NCBI GenBank assembly: GCA_910587465.1
Contig: CAJUMS010000038.1
Span: 1-24,680, forward strand
Direction: 5' to 3'
Length of the DNA stretch: 24,680 nt
From: an uncultured Oscillospiraceae bacterium
GTDB taxonomy: Bacteria > Bacillota > Clostridia > Oscillospirales > Ruminococcaceae
The notes beneath the pieces are model-generated. The model was not told the origin of the DNA. It worked only from the letters and a program-made list of their open reading frames with translations, and searched no databases. This document shows positions 1-8,560 of the stretch, piece by piece (the first letter of the stretch is position 1; every line of letters begins with the position of its first letter). Position numbers and translations under genes: made by a program.

Positions 1-2
1 AG

Positions 3-50
3 TATTACCGGGAGAAGGTGGATTTTGTCTATAGGATGATTAGATATTAG
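3..50 (+). CDS. C-terminal end of an unidentified gene entering from the left
   Basis: A forward frame is open from the window edge and ends at TAG (48-50). The last residues read YYREKVDFVYRMIRY. It is too short to identify. The same frame stays open after the TAG for 16 more codons, ending YEVRENGIPVDLFGYV at TAA (99-101), just before a strong terminator. The gene may therefore once have been longer, with the TAG a recent nonsense change, or the gene may simply end at 50. Only the downstream end is visible, so even the coding status is uncertain. Confidence 0.35.
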   Translation, partial: YYREKVDFVYRMIRY

Positions 51-100
51 TATGAGGTGCGCGAAAACGGCATTCCCGTTGATCTGTTCGGATATGTATA

Positions 101-149
101 AATAAAACCGCGACAGTATCAATCGGACTGCTGCGGTTTTATTTTTTAT
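101..149. terminator. Rho-independent terminator, probably bidirectional
   Basis: An 11-base inverted repeat (AATAAAACCGC at 101-111, GCGGTTTTATT at 133-143) has an inner CAGT/ACTG pairing and is followed on the plus strand by a T run. On the minus strand it lies about 50 bases beyond the stop of the GGDEF gene, so it can serve convergent transcription from both sides. Confidence 0.8.
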
Positions 150-190
150 CTGTATTTACGAAACGCTTGGAAATCTGTATAAACTTAATC

Positions 191-3100
191 CTACAGCATA
201 GTGCAGTTTATAAGATATGCGGGTTTGCCTTCCCAATGCACCTCTGTTGCCTGAACGCGAACCTTTTTGTTCAGCACGGGGCTGGTCATTTCGATCGGGC
301 TGCTTTTTCCTGTTTTTAGCAGCTCGTGAATCGGGCATTTCGGGAACATCTTGTCGCCGCATATCGCTGCGCTGCACTCCATCCCGAGTTTGCCCGCGCC
401 GATAACGCTCTCGGTAAGTTTGTTGAGGTAGAGCAGTTTATGCGTTTCCGCGTCGACGATATACAATGTTTGCGGATAGTTGTCGAGAATGGATTTCAGA
501 GAGTTTGCGTAGTTGTCCGACTGCTTTCGCGAACGCGCTTTCATCAGGAATATCGACAGTACCTTCGATAGGAACGCCAGCGAATCTATCTGCTCCTGTG
601 TCCAGAAACGGTTGCTCCTGCATTCATCAAAGCCCACAAATCCCTTGAATTTTCCGTCGTCGACAATGGAGCACTGGAGCATGGACTTTATTCCCTGTTC
701 GGCGAGCATTTTATATTGTATCTCGCTAAGCTTACTTATGTCATGGCAGTAGAAAATGCCGTCATCGTTCATATTATCGCGGTAATTTCCGCCGAGATCC
801 TTCTCATAGGAGACCATTCTCAGATTGTCTATCTCGGGCTCAACTCCCTCATTGCACCACTCGAACGTATTGCAGCAGTACTGCCCGTCCTCGGTGTCCT
901 CAAAGATGTACATACGGCTAACGTCGTAAGTCTTTCCGACGAACTCCAACATCTGGTTTATGCCTTTGTCTATGTTGACGCTTGTGTATAATGCGCTGAA
1001 AATGCGCATCATCACAGACGCTGCTCCCTCGGGATTACTGCTAAGTACAACATTCGACCTGCCCTGCTTTACAGCCTCCTCGGTACGGTAGGTGCCCTCC
1101 TGCATTGAATATTGATCGAACAGCACAACGCAGTTTTTACCGTGATTTTTCGCCTGATAGAGAGCGCTGTCGGCTTGCTTGAGGATCTGACGGTAGCTGC
1201 GGTTGTCGGGATTTACCGCCGCTACGCCCACGCTGCTCTTTACGCCGCCCTCCATGGGCACTTCGATCTCCTTGACCCGCTGTAATATCTGCTCGCCCTT
1301 TTTCTCGGCAAGCGCAGCGGTGGCGTGCGGCATAAACACGAAGAACTCATCGCCGCCGTAACGCCCGACGATATCGGTATCGCGAAACGTGCTCTTTACC
1401 GTAGTAGCAAACTTCTTAAGGAATTCGTCGCCGAACATATGCCCCAGACTGTCGTTTATGCTTTTGAAGTCGTCAACGTCTATCATCAGCAGCGCACCGC
1501 CCGTGCTGCGCTCCAGCTCCGCCTTTATAAGCTCTTCGGTGGTAGCCTTGTTATATATGTTGATACACAGCGAATCGTACATCGCTTTTGCCTGTATGCT
1601 TTCAAGACGTGCCATTTCATCGTCAACGTCTTCAATCTTGCCGATTATTTCAAATACGCTGCCCTCCGTGTCGCATACGCTCTTAAAAAACGCTTTATAG
1701 CGCCTGGGATATCCGTCAACGTCGATCTTTACGGGTATTTCCTGAGAGCCCGCCTTTTCGCTGAGCGACTTCAACAGCGATACGAACCCAAGACGGAAGC
1801 TTGGCTGAATAAGCGTGAAGCGGTCGGGGTCTTCGCTGATATGTTCAACAGTGACAAATTCGTTACCGCTGTTGTAGCTGTGGCGAAGATAAGACAGTAC
1901 GTCCTTTTCGGGGTCGTAATTGAAAACTATCGTGCCCGTTTCCTCAAGCAGCACCTGATACATCTGCTCCTGTACCGCGGAGCGGCGCTGGTTTTCTATA
2001 CGCTCGGTGATGTCGGAGACCGCGGCATACATCAGCGTTTCGCCGTCCTCTTTGAGAACGCGGTAGCTGACGTTCATCCAGAAACGCGTTCCGTCGCCGC
2101 GTGAGCTGTCTAACGTGTAATCGCCCTCTGCACCCTCTTCAAACGGAACGTTTCTGAGAAATCCGCGGGTTGTCTTAACAGCCATATCAAAATCATCATC
2201 CGAAATACGGAATATCGAATAAATATTGTCGCTGAGATACACGGGAGATATCTCACCGTTATACATACGGAAAACGCCAACTCCGAGCGGGATATGTCGC
2301 ACCGTTCTGCGGAGGAGCTCGTCGGCCTTTTCCGCCTTCATTCTCGCGGTGACTTCATCATGTACCAGATTTATCGTGCATAGCGACTTGATAACGTTCC
2401 CATTTTTAGCGCGGGTGAGCGTTATCGTCAATCTGCACCATTTGAAGCTGCCGTCCGCCATTTTCAAACGGATTATAACGGATTCCGTTCTGTCGGACGC
2501 GTATAGTCTTTCAAGAAATTCCGAAAATAATCCCTTGTCGTCGGGATATACTATGGGTGCTTTGCGGAACTCGTTGGAATTCAAAAATACGTTTTCGCTG
2601 AGACTTGCCGCCCAATACTCCTTAATAGACGGTGAACAGAAGGTACGCCCCGTAATGTGGTCGGATTCGATGACGGTGGTGTGGGTCTGCTCGGCAACGA
2701 GCTTATACAGACGATCGGTCTCTGCGACTTGCGCGGAGGTGAGCGAGTTGTCAAAGCGCGCCTTGTCACGGCTGAACAGCATACAGGTATCGTTGCCCGA
2801 GCGGACCATTACCATACCGAACACATGATATTCTCCGTCTCCGAACGCGTCAAGTATACGTATCTCACCGTAGAAATCGGTGAAATCGGGATTGGAGGAG
2901 GGGGCGCTGTATACCTCTTGCAGGAGCTCTCTGTCGTCTGGGTGGATATATTTTTCAGCCCATTTGGTCGTTACGTAGTCAAGCGGGATAGGCTTTGCGC
3001 CCGCCGCTCTTTCGGGAAGTCTGCGACTGGATATCAGCCTTGTGGTCATGCTGCGGTAATCCAGTTCGAAAACCTCGTCGTAAAGACCCGCGAATGCGTT

Positions 3101-3805
3101 AGCCATGCGCTCCGCAATACGGTTTTTCGCCAACGCGCGGCGTACCGTGACATCATTTACAGCGACGATATAACCGCCGACACCGTCGGTCTTTATGAGG
3201 CGTATGCGCACTATCCTGCGACTGCCGTCTGCGCAGCGTATGCGCATATCGCGCCGTCGGACGTTATCCTCAATAACGATAGTGAGCATTGAAGCAAGAC
3301 GGCGGCTGTTCGGGCGGACATTCAGCACATCGTAGAACATATCGTTCGCATAGGCGATCTCTGCCACAGTGCCGCTGCATTTTACAAGCGCGATACCGCA
3401 GTCAAAATTACGCATTATAGCCTCAAGCTTGACCTTATTGGTATAGTGCTCGGTAACATCGTTAAACGCGATGCAGAACTCAGAACTCCCCAGCGCTATG
3501 TGCGTACCGTCAAGGTAGAGTATCTCGTCGTTTCTGCCGTATCTGCGCACGGTCGCACGGACTGCCTTTCCGCTCTCTAAAGCCTGTTCGCAAGCTTTTG
3601 CGGAGCGTTTCGCGTCATCTGGGTGGATCCTGCTCCACACATTGAGGCCGCTCTCGATGATATCCCCGGGAGAATAGCCCATAACACACTTATAGCTATT
3701 ATTGACACGCACAATCTCAAGCCTGCCATTGACAAGCCTGTATATCCCGTATCCGTCAAACGCCTCATCGGCGAGCTTTTCTATCATTGAGTAATCGTTT
3801 TCCAT
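191..3805 (-). CDS. Multi-PAS / GGDEF / GAF / PAS diguanylate cyclase
   Basis: A 1204-residue cytoplasmic signalling protein predicted to make cyclic di-GMP from two GTP. No signal peptide or membrane segment is evident. About five to six PAS-like repeats fill residues 1-735, several ending in the usual PAS-associated C-terminal motif (for example NDVT, DITER). The GGDEF domain spans roughly 745-900. Its active loop GGDEF (817-821) is intact and an RDTD inhibitory I-site (808-811) lies five residues before it, so it should be an active, product-inhibited cyclase. No EAL domain is present. A GAF-like domain (about 925-1075) and a last PAS domain (about 1085-1204) follow, which is unusual because GGDEF is normally C-terminal. 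The final PAS contains a Cys cluster (CSAAIC, then KCPIHE). The start lies 33 bases after the arabinofuranosidase stop, so the two are probably one transcript. The ribosome site (AAGGCGG) is weak and rather distant. Confidence 0.9.
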   Translation of the reverse strand: MENDYSMIEKLADEAFDGYGIYRLVNGRLEIVRVNNSYKCVMGYSPGDIIESGLNVWSRIHPDDAKRSAKACEQALESGKAVRATVRRYGRNDEILYLDGTHIALGSSEFCIAFNDVTEHYTNKVKLEAIMRNFDCGIALVKCSGTVAEIAYANDMFYDVLNVRPNSRRLASMLTIVIEDNVRRRDMRIRCADGSRRIVRIRLIKTDGVGGYIVAVNDVTVRRALAKNRIAERMANAFAGLYDEVFELDYRSMTTRLISSRRLPERAAGAKPIPLDYVTTKWAEKYIHPDDRELLQEVYSAPSSNPDFTDFYGEIRILDAFGDGEYHVFGMVMVRSGNDTCMLFSRDKARFDNSLTSAQVAETDRLYKLVAEQTHTTVIESDHITGRTFCSPSIKEYWAASLSENVFLNSNEFRKAPIVYPDDKGLFSEFLERLYASDRTESVIIRLKMADGSFKWCRLTITLTRAKNGNVIKSLCTINLVHDEVTARMKAEKADELLRRTVRHIPLGVGVFRMYNGEISPVYLSDNIYSIFRISDDDFDMAVKTTRGFLRNVPFEEGAEGDYTLDSSRGDGTRFWMNVSYRVLKEDGETLMYAAVSDITERIENQRRSAVQEQMYQVLLEETGTIVFNYDPEKDVLSYLRHSYNSGNEFVTVEHISEDPDRFTLIQPSFRLGFVSLLKSLSEKAGSQEIPVKIDVDGYPRRYKAFFKSVCDTEGSVFEIIGKIEDVDDEMARLESIQAKAMYDSLCINIYNKATTEELIKAELERSTGGALLMIDVDDFKSINDSLGHMFGDEFLKKFATTVKSTFRDTDIVGRYGGDEFFVFMPHATAALAEKKGEQILQRVKEIEVPMEGGVKSSVGVAAVNPDNRSYRQILKQADSALYQAKNHGKNCVVLFDQYSMQEGTYRTEEAVKQGRSNVVLSSNPEGAASVMMRIFSALYTSVNIDKGINQMLEFVGKTYDVSRMYIFEDTEDGQYCCNTFEWCNEGVEPEIDNLRMVSYEKDLGGNYRDNMNDDGIFYCHDISKLSEIQYKMLAEQGIKSMLQCSIVDDGKFKGFVGFDECRSNRFWTQEQIDSLAFLSKVLSIFLMKARSRKQSDNYANSLKSILDNYPQTLYIVDAETHKLLYLNKLTESVIGAGKLGMECSAAICGDKMFPKCPIHELLKTGKSSPIEMTSPVLNKKVRVQATEVHWEGKPAYLINCTML

Positions 3806-3838
3806 GTATGAAGATCCGCCTTGTCTGTAAATTTTGAA

Positions 3839-5317
3839 TTATTTCAATGTAATTGTAACAGCCATTACGCTGCAAGGAGGGATCACGACAGCCGCGCGTC
3901 CGTTCTCGGTTTTCACGCCAAAAGGCTTTATCGTCACATTCTCGGGGTGATCAAAGGTGTTGAGCGCGTGGACTTCACCCGTGAGAATACGTCCGTCTGC
4001 CGTGCTGATCTCGCCGAATGCTGCGCCGATATCCGCCGAGAACTCCTTATCCAGTGAGCAGTTGGACAGTGTGAGCGTTACCGTGCCGTTCTCCGCGATA
4101 CTTGCCGAATGTGAAATACACGGTATATTTCCGTAAGCGGTATTGTTCTCAACATGGCTGTATATCAACTCAGCATCCTGATGCTCCTTGTAAAGATCGA
4201 AAACGTGGTAAGTCGGTGTCTTGACCGTCACGTTGCCTTCGGTCAGCAGAATGGCTTGCAGCACGTTCACCGCCTGAGCGATATTAGCCATGAAAACGCG
4301 GTCGGAATGGGCGTTGAAAATATTTAAGTTTATCGCCGCAACGATAGCGTCCCGCATGGTGTTCTGCTGATAAAGGAACCCCGGGTTCGTGCCCGGCTCG
4401 ACATCGTACCAAGTGCCCCATTCGTCAACGATAAGTCCGACCTTGCGCTGTGGGTCGTAGCGATCCATAATGCCGCTGTGCCGCGTAATCAGCGTATCTA
4501 TATAAGAGGTTCTGCTGATGGTGTCGTAATATTCCTCTTCGGAGAATTCGGTAGCGCTGCCCTTGTGCTCCCAATTGCCCGTCGGCACGGTGTAGTAGTG
4601 CAGCGACAGCCCCTGCATTCCCCACGCGCCGATATTCTTCATACATACGTCCGTCCAGTTGTAATCGTCGGCGCTTGGACCGCACGCAATCTTAAACAGC
4701 TTGTTTCCCGAATATTCGCGGCAGAACGTCGCGTAGCGGCGGTAGTTGTCGCAGTAGAACTCGGGCGTCATATTTCCACCGCAGCCCCAGCTCTCGTTGC
4801 CGATGCCAAGATATTTCAGCTTCCACGGCTTTTCTCGACCGTTTTTCTTACGCAAATCGGCCATCGGCGAAATTCCGTCAAATGTTATGTATTCTACCCA
4901 CTTAGCAAGCTCTTCGACCGTGCCGCTGCCGACGTTGCCGCTGATGTACGGCTCGCAGCCGACCAGCTCGCAGAAGCGCATAAACTCGTGCGTGCCAAAG
5001 CTGTTGTCCTCAACCACGCCGCCCCAGTTGGTGTTGATCATCTTTTTGCGCACCGACAGCTCGCCGATGCCGTCCATCCAGTGGTATTCGTCCGCGAAAC
5101 AGCCGCCCGGCCAGCGCAGTACGGGAAGCTTTATCTGCCTGAACGCCTCGATGACATCCTTACGGTAGCCTTCGATGTTCGGGATATCACTGTCCTTGCC
5201 AACAAATATGCCGTCATAAATGCAGCGTCCAAGGTGCTCGGAGAAGTTGGAATATATCTCTCTGCGTATTTTGCTCCGCTTATCAAGCGGGTTAATGGTG
5301 ATCTTTAAAGTATTCAT
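3839..5317 (-). CDS. Alpha-L-arabinofuranosidase, glycoside hydrolase family 51
   Basis: A 492-residue intracellular-type enzyme that removes terminal alpha-L-arabinofuranosyl groups from arabinan or arabinoxylan oligosaccharides. No signal peptide is visible, as is usual for GH51. The N-terminal part has LRWPGGCFADEYHWMDGIG, typical of the family. The expected acid/base glutamate is E175 in GIGNESWG and the nucleophile is E299 in VDEWGTWYD, both intact in a (beta/alpha)8 barrel. The last 130 residues or so form the family's beta-sandwich domain. Length matches the family (about 490-510). The ATG at 5317 is preceded by AGAGGAAAG. It is first in a unit with the GGDEF gene and has its own promoter and operator-like palindrome upstream. 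The symbol arfA or abfA is used for this family but was not assigned here. Confidence 0.95.
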   Translation of the reverse strand: MNTLKITINPLDKRSKIRREIYSNFSEHLGRCIYDGIFVGKDSDIPNIEGYRKDVIEAFRQIKLPVLRWPGGCFADEYHWMDGIGELSVRKKMINTNWGGVVEDNSFGTHEFMRFCELVGCEPYISGNVGSGTVEELAKWVEYITFDGISPMADLRKKNGREKPWKLKYLGIGNESWGCGGNMTPEFYCDNYRRYATFCREYSGNKLFKIACGPSADDYNWTDVCMKNIGAWGMQGLSLHYYTVPTGNWEHKGSATEFSEEEYYDTISRTSYIDTLITRHSGIMDRYDPQRKVGLIVDEWGTWYDVEPGTNPGFLYQQNTMRDAIVAAINLNIFNAHSDRVFMANIAQAVNVLQAILLTEGNVTVKTPTYHVFDLYKEHQDAELIYSHVENNTAYGNIPCISHSASIAENGTVTLTLSNCSLDKEFSADIGAAFGEISTADGRILTGEVHALNTFDHPENVTIKPFGVKTENGRAAVVIPPCSVMAVTITLK

Positions 5318-5341
5318 ATCTTTCCTCTTTTCATGATAGAC

Positions 5342-5363
5342 TTGTCTTTCCGAAAAAAGACAA
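5342..5363. promoter_or_regulatory. Operator-like palindrome in the arabinofuranosidase leader
   Basis: TTGTCTTT and AAAGACAA form perfect 8-base arms around a 6-base centre. The palindrome lies between the predicted -10 box (5378-5383) and the start codon of the GH51 gene, just past the expected transcription start. That is the position of a repressor roadblock. The regulator is not visible in the window. Confidence 0.45.
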
Positions 5364-5377
5364 TAACAGATATTATA

Positions 5378-5406
5378 ATTTTACTATAAATAAGTTGAAA
5401 AGTCAA
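5378..5406 (-). promoter_or_regulatory. Sigma-A promoter for arabinofuranosidase–GGDEF unit
   Basis: On the minus strand TTGACT (5406-5401) is separated by 17 bases from TAAAAT (5383-5378), in AT-rich DNA. The gene start is about 60 bases downstream. Confidence 0.7.
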
Positions 5407-5523
5407 GTGGATATAAAGATATTGATATATAAGATGTATTTTTTTATACAAATTCACACAATTGTTATTTGGTGAAAAATGTTGTAAATTGCAAGCAGTT
5501 CATTTACAGAAGATGCATGAAAT

Positions 5524-5552
5524 TTGACTTTTTTTATGAAATCTGATAAAAT
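5524..5552 (+). promoter_or_regulatory. Sigma-A promoter for the sigma factor operon
   Basis: TTGACT (5524-5529), a 17-base spacer, and TAAAAT (5547-5552). The transcript would start near 5559 with a leader of about 95 bases before the ATG at 5653. The boxes match the divergent GH51 promoter. Apart from these promoters and the palindrome at 5342-5363, the 335-base spacer 5318-5652 shows only AT-rich sequence. Confidence 0.65.
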
Positions 5553-5652
5553 TTATGTTAAGATTTTTAATTATTTAACGTCACTACGGTTGAAGGGGAA
5601 AATAAGTTGCTTTCATTCTTTTCATTATTTTTTCAACAGTGAGGTGACAAAA

Positions 5653-6294
5653 ATGAACAATGACATTGCATTTTCACCGTCGGGTGGTGTGGTCACGGTA
5701 TTTGAAGACGTTTCGGAAAGGAGTGAGGCAGGTTTGGACGACAGTGAAATAATCGGCATGCTGTTCGACAGAGACGAGAACGGACTTGCCGCTGTTAAGA
5801 ACAAGTACGGCGGCTACTGTTCGGCTATCGCGAGGAATATCCTCGAAAACGCGCAGGACACCGAGGAGTGCGTAAACGATACGTATATGCGGGTATGGGA
5901 GACTATTCCTCCCGAAAAGCCGCGCGCACTTTCCGCGTTTCTGGCAAAGATCACGCGTAATATCGCGATAGACAGATACAGACGCGAGCATATGCAGAAG
6001 CGCGGCGGGGACGAGACCGCGCTGATCTTCGAGGAACTGGAGGAGTGCGTATCGGACGGCAGCAGCGTAGAAGCGTCCGCCGAGCGGCATGAGATGATCG
6101 CCGCTGTCAACCGCTTTCTCGGCAGGCTGCCCGCGAAAAGCCGCGTGATGTTCGTATCGCGGTACTGCTACTGCGAGAGCATCCGCTCTATCGCGCTGCG
6201 GTTCGGCACGAGCGAGAACAGCGTTTCGGTATGTCTTAACCGTACACGGGCAAAGCTGCGCGATTTTATGAAGAAGGAGGGGTATGAGCTATGA
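5653..6294 (+). CDS. RNA polymerase sigma factor, sigma-70 family (ECF type)
   Basis: A 213-residue protein that would direct RNA polymerase to a dedicated promoter set. Region 2 is recognisable at about residues 40-115 (YCSAIARNILENAQDTEECVND, then VWETIPP and ITRNIAIDRYRRE). Region 4 is at about 150-210 (LPAKSRVMFVSRY, then the helix-turn-helix SIRSIALRFGTSENSV). The frame is open 43 codons further upstream, but the ATG at 5653 is chosen because AGGTGA lies just before it and because the predicted promoter overlaps the longer start. The stop overlaps the next gene by ATGA, so the pair is probably translationally coupled. This arrangement is the usual one for a sigma factor and its membrane regulator. 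Target genes cannot be told from this sequence. Confidence 0.9.
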   Translation: MNNDIAFSPSGGVVTVFEDVSERSEAGLDDSEIIGMLFDRDENGLAAVKNKYGGYCSAIARNILENAQDTEECVNDTYMRVWETIPPEKPRALSAFLAKITRNIAIDRYRREHMQKRGGDETALIFEELEECVSDGSSVEASAERHEMIAAVNRFLGRLPAKSRVMFVSRYCYCESIRSIALRFGTSENSVSVCLNRTRAKLRDFMKKEGYEL

Positions 6295-8477
6295 AAAGTA
6301 CAGAATTATTCGATCTTCTCGGCGAGATCGACGAGAAGTTTTACATTGAGGCGCGTATTCCCGACGAGCAGCACGGCGTCGAGGTCGTAAGCGAACACAG
6401 ACCGATCAGGGGATTTATGAGCATTTTCCTGCCGATAGCCGCGTGTGTGGCGATAATCGCGGCGGTCGTGGTCGGCGCGAACTTCGTAAAGAGAAACGCG
6501 GGTATCCTTCCTCCCAACTACCCCGACAGCGATCTGTCCTCCGACGCTCCCTTTACGTCGGATATGGTCGTTTCGTCCTACGATATGAGCAGCACGTCTT
6601 CCGAGGAGAGCAGCGTTCCGCCCGTTGTTGAGGACGACGAGATACGTCTTGAGGATTATCCGCCTATCGACTTCGATACCGTTCCCGATATCAAGGGCGG
6701 TGGATTGCAGTCTCAGATCGAGCATCAGGATGAAAAGCTGCAAAAGGCAACTCTCGCGACACTGAAATGCGGCGATTATGAGCTGCATATGCTCGGCAGG
6801 TTTATCCATATTGACAAGTCAGATCAAGACGAGCTTTATTCAAGCAAGCTTTATTCGTACTATGTTACGCTTGCGCTTTCCAAGAACGGCAAGGTAATAT
6901 CCGACGACGGCACGCACACACGCAGCGTCAGCATGGGACAAGGTGGATATGTGCTCGACGCGGAGCAGCTTTCTGCGTATCTCGAGTACTACGAGTTTAA
7001 CGGCGCGCCGCTTATCATTTTCAAATACCCGGGCGAGTTGGGTCCCGATGCTTCTATCGGGTTTGAAGCGACATTTTTCTCTATCGTCGACGATAAGCTT
7101 GTGCCGCTTATGGGCGATTACAACGCTGTCAGCGAAGTCGAACTGGATATGAGTGCGGAGCTTACCCCGTCCTATAAGGTCGACAAAAACAGCGCTTCGC
7201 TTACCGATGGAGATCTCATTTATCGGTTCAACTGCGAGAATTTCGGGAAAAATCCTTACGATAACGCTCCGCATTACACCGTAAGCGTTGTGACGCGCGA
7301 TTGGGGAGACGAGCTTGACCTCTCCGATTACCCACCGCTCGATATGTCTCAGATACCCGAGGTCGGTGAAGATATATATAACCTTGATCTTGCGTTGCCT
7401 AGGGCTACGCTTGCGGAAAAGCAGGTCGGCGAGTATACGCTGTCGATAATCGGCGAAAATTTGAGATCTTCACTTATCTTCCAAAAGGATGATAATCCGC
7501 AATTTATGGTGGAAAACATATGTTCGGTCATTTCAAGAGACGGCAATATCATAAGAACAGTAGAAGAAAGCGGAACGGGCGTAAGAACCAATATGCTTTC
7601 CGAGGACGAGATCGATCATCTGTTCCCCGATACCTATGAAATGGCGGACGGGATAGTTTTCGGACTGTGGAGAAAATCTGTACAGCCTTACGGCGAGCCA
7701 ATATTCGGCATGATAAAGGACGACGTTATGTTCGAGTTCGAGTCACCCCTGATCGGCATTGACGAGCGCGACCCGAACGACGGGACCGTGGGAATGGTGC
7801 CCCCTGCCGACGAGAGCGTCGTGCTTATCGCCGAGGAAAACGCTTTGATACTCGACAACATACGGAAATACGTTTTCGACTTCGACAATGTCACTTATTC
7901 GGAAACCATTATCGAGCCGATAGACCTTGTGGGCAAGGAGATCGATCTCAGCGAATATGTGCCGTTTGACGGAAACGAGTTAAAAAACGTTCAGTCAAAG
8001 GTGCTGATCGACGCAAAGGATTTCGGCGAGTATAACTTTTATCTGTTGGGCGTGAATGTGAAAAATTACCCCTCCGAGGAGTTCCCGTCGGTGGGGTACG
8101 GAAAGCTGTTCATTGCAGTCGAAAAGAACGGCAAAATAGTCGCGCAGATGGACGCGGAGACAGCCGAGTATATCAACGGCTCGGCGCTGTCCGAGTATCT
8201 GCAGCCGTTCAAGATGAAGGACGGCATGGGCTTTGTGATGTATTACATCATTGATCCGTGGAGCGGGAGCTTTGACCATCAAGCCATGCTTTACAAGATC
8301 GAGAACGATACTGTCACTAAGCTGAGATATGAATACGACTTCGCTCCTGCGCCCGCAACGGGCTCTCCGTTCTATGTCGGCAGCGATTTCAAGGTAGTTC
8401 CCGAAAGCAATACGATCGTCCACGACAAGGGCACGCTTACAATCGACTTCGCCAACAACACATTTTCAATGTCATGA
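6291..8477 (+). CDS. Single-pass membrane protein with three extracytoplasmic repeats, putative sigma regulator
   Basis: A 728-residue protein of unknown family. Residues 1-40 are cytoplasmic and begin ELFDLLGEIDEKFYIEA. One membrane segment follows (about 43-63, FLPIAACVAIIAAVVVGANF). A Ser/Asp-rich linker (about 72-112) leads to an acidic outer region with three copies of a roughly 200-residue unit. The units start near residues 113, 338 and 549 with a shared pattern (LEDYPPIDF, LSDYPPLDM, LSEYVPFDG), followed about 45 residues later by GDYELHMLG, GEYTLSIIG or GEYNFYLLG. The ATGA overlap with the sigma gene and the topology suggest an anti-sigma factor or an envelope sensor controlling it. 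No zinc-binding anti-sigma motif (HxxxCxxC) is visible, so this role rests on context alone. A terminator follows directly. Confidence 0.75.
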   Translation: MKSTELFDLLGEIDEKFYIEARIPDEQHGVEVVSEHRPIRGFMSIFLPIAACVAIIAAVVVGANFVKRNAGILPPNYPDSDLSSDAPFTSDMVVSSYDMSSTSSEESSVPPVVEDDEIRLEDYPPIDFDTVPDIKGGGLQSQIEHQDEKLQKATLATLKCGDYELHMLGRFIHIDKSDQDELYSSKLYSYYVTLALSKNGKVISDDGTHTRSVSMGQGGYVLDAEQLSAYLEYYEFNGAPLIIFKYPGELGPDASIGFEATFFSIVDDKLVPLMGDYNAVSEVELDMSAELTPSYKVDKNSASLTDGDLIYRFNCENFGKNPYDNAPHYTVSVVTRDWGDELDLSDYPPLDMSQIPEVGEDIYNLDLALPRATLAEKQVGEYTLSIIGENLRSSLIFQKDDNPQFMVENICSVISRDGNIIRTVEESGTGVRTNMLSEDEIDHLFPDTYEMADGIVFGLWRKSVQPYGEPIFGMIKDDVMFEFESPLIGIDERDPNDGTVGMVPPADESVVLIAEENALILDNIRKYVFDFDNVTYSETIIEPIDLVGKEIDLSEYVPFDGNELKNVQSKVLIDAKDFGEYNFYLLGVNVKNYPSEEFPSVGYGKLFIAVEKNGKIVAQMDAETAEYINGSALSEYLQPFKMKDGMGFVMYYIIDPWSGSFDHQAMLYKIENDTVTKLRYEYDFAPAPATGSPFYVGSDFKVVPESNTIVHDKGTLTIDFANNTFSMS

Positions 8478-8480
8478 TTC

Positions 8481-8515
8481 AAAATGCCGAGGTTTAATTT
8501 ATGCCTCGGCATTTT
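8481..8515 (+). terminator. Terminator after the sigma/membrane protein operon
   Basis: AAAATGCCGAGG (8481-8492) pairs with CCTCGGCATTTT (8504-8515), a perfect 12-base stem with an 11-base loop, directly after the stop codon. Confidence 0.85.
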
Positions 8516-8520
8516 ACTGC

Positions 8521-8550
8521 ATAAAAAAGAGGACGCGCAAACGTCCTCTT
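8521..8550 (-). terminator. Terminator after ispH-rpsA
   Basis: AAGAGGACG (8527-8535) pairs with CGTCCTCTT (8542-8550). Read on the minus strand the stem is followed by TTTTTTAT. It lies just beyond the stop codon of the IspH–S1 gene. Confidence 0.85.
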
Positions 8551-8560
8551 AGTTTTTAAA

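Noticed and set aside
1325..2104. Long open frame on the plus strand opposite the GGDEF gene
   Set aside because: It lies inside a well-supported gene on the other strand, has no family resemblance and no ribosome site, and is explained by GC-rich codons.
5318..5652. Riboswitch ahead of the GH51 or sigma gene
   Set aside because: Only promoters and a short palindrome are visible. No conserved riboswitch core was recognised.
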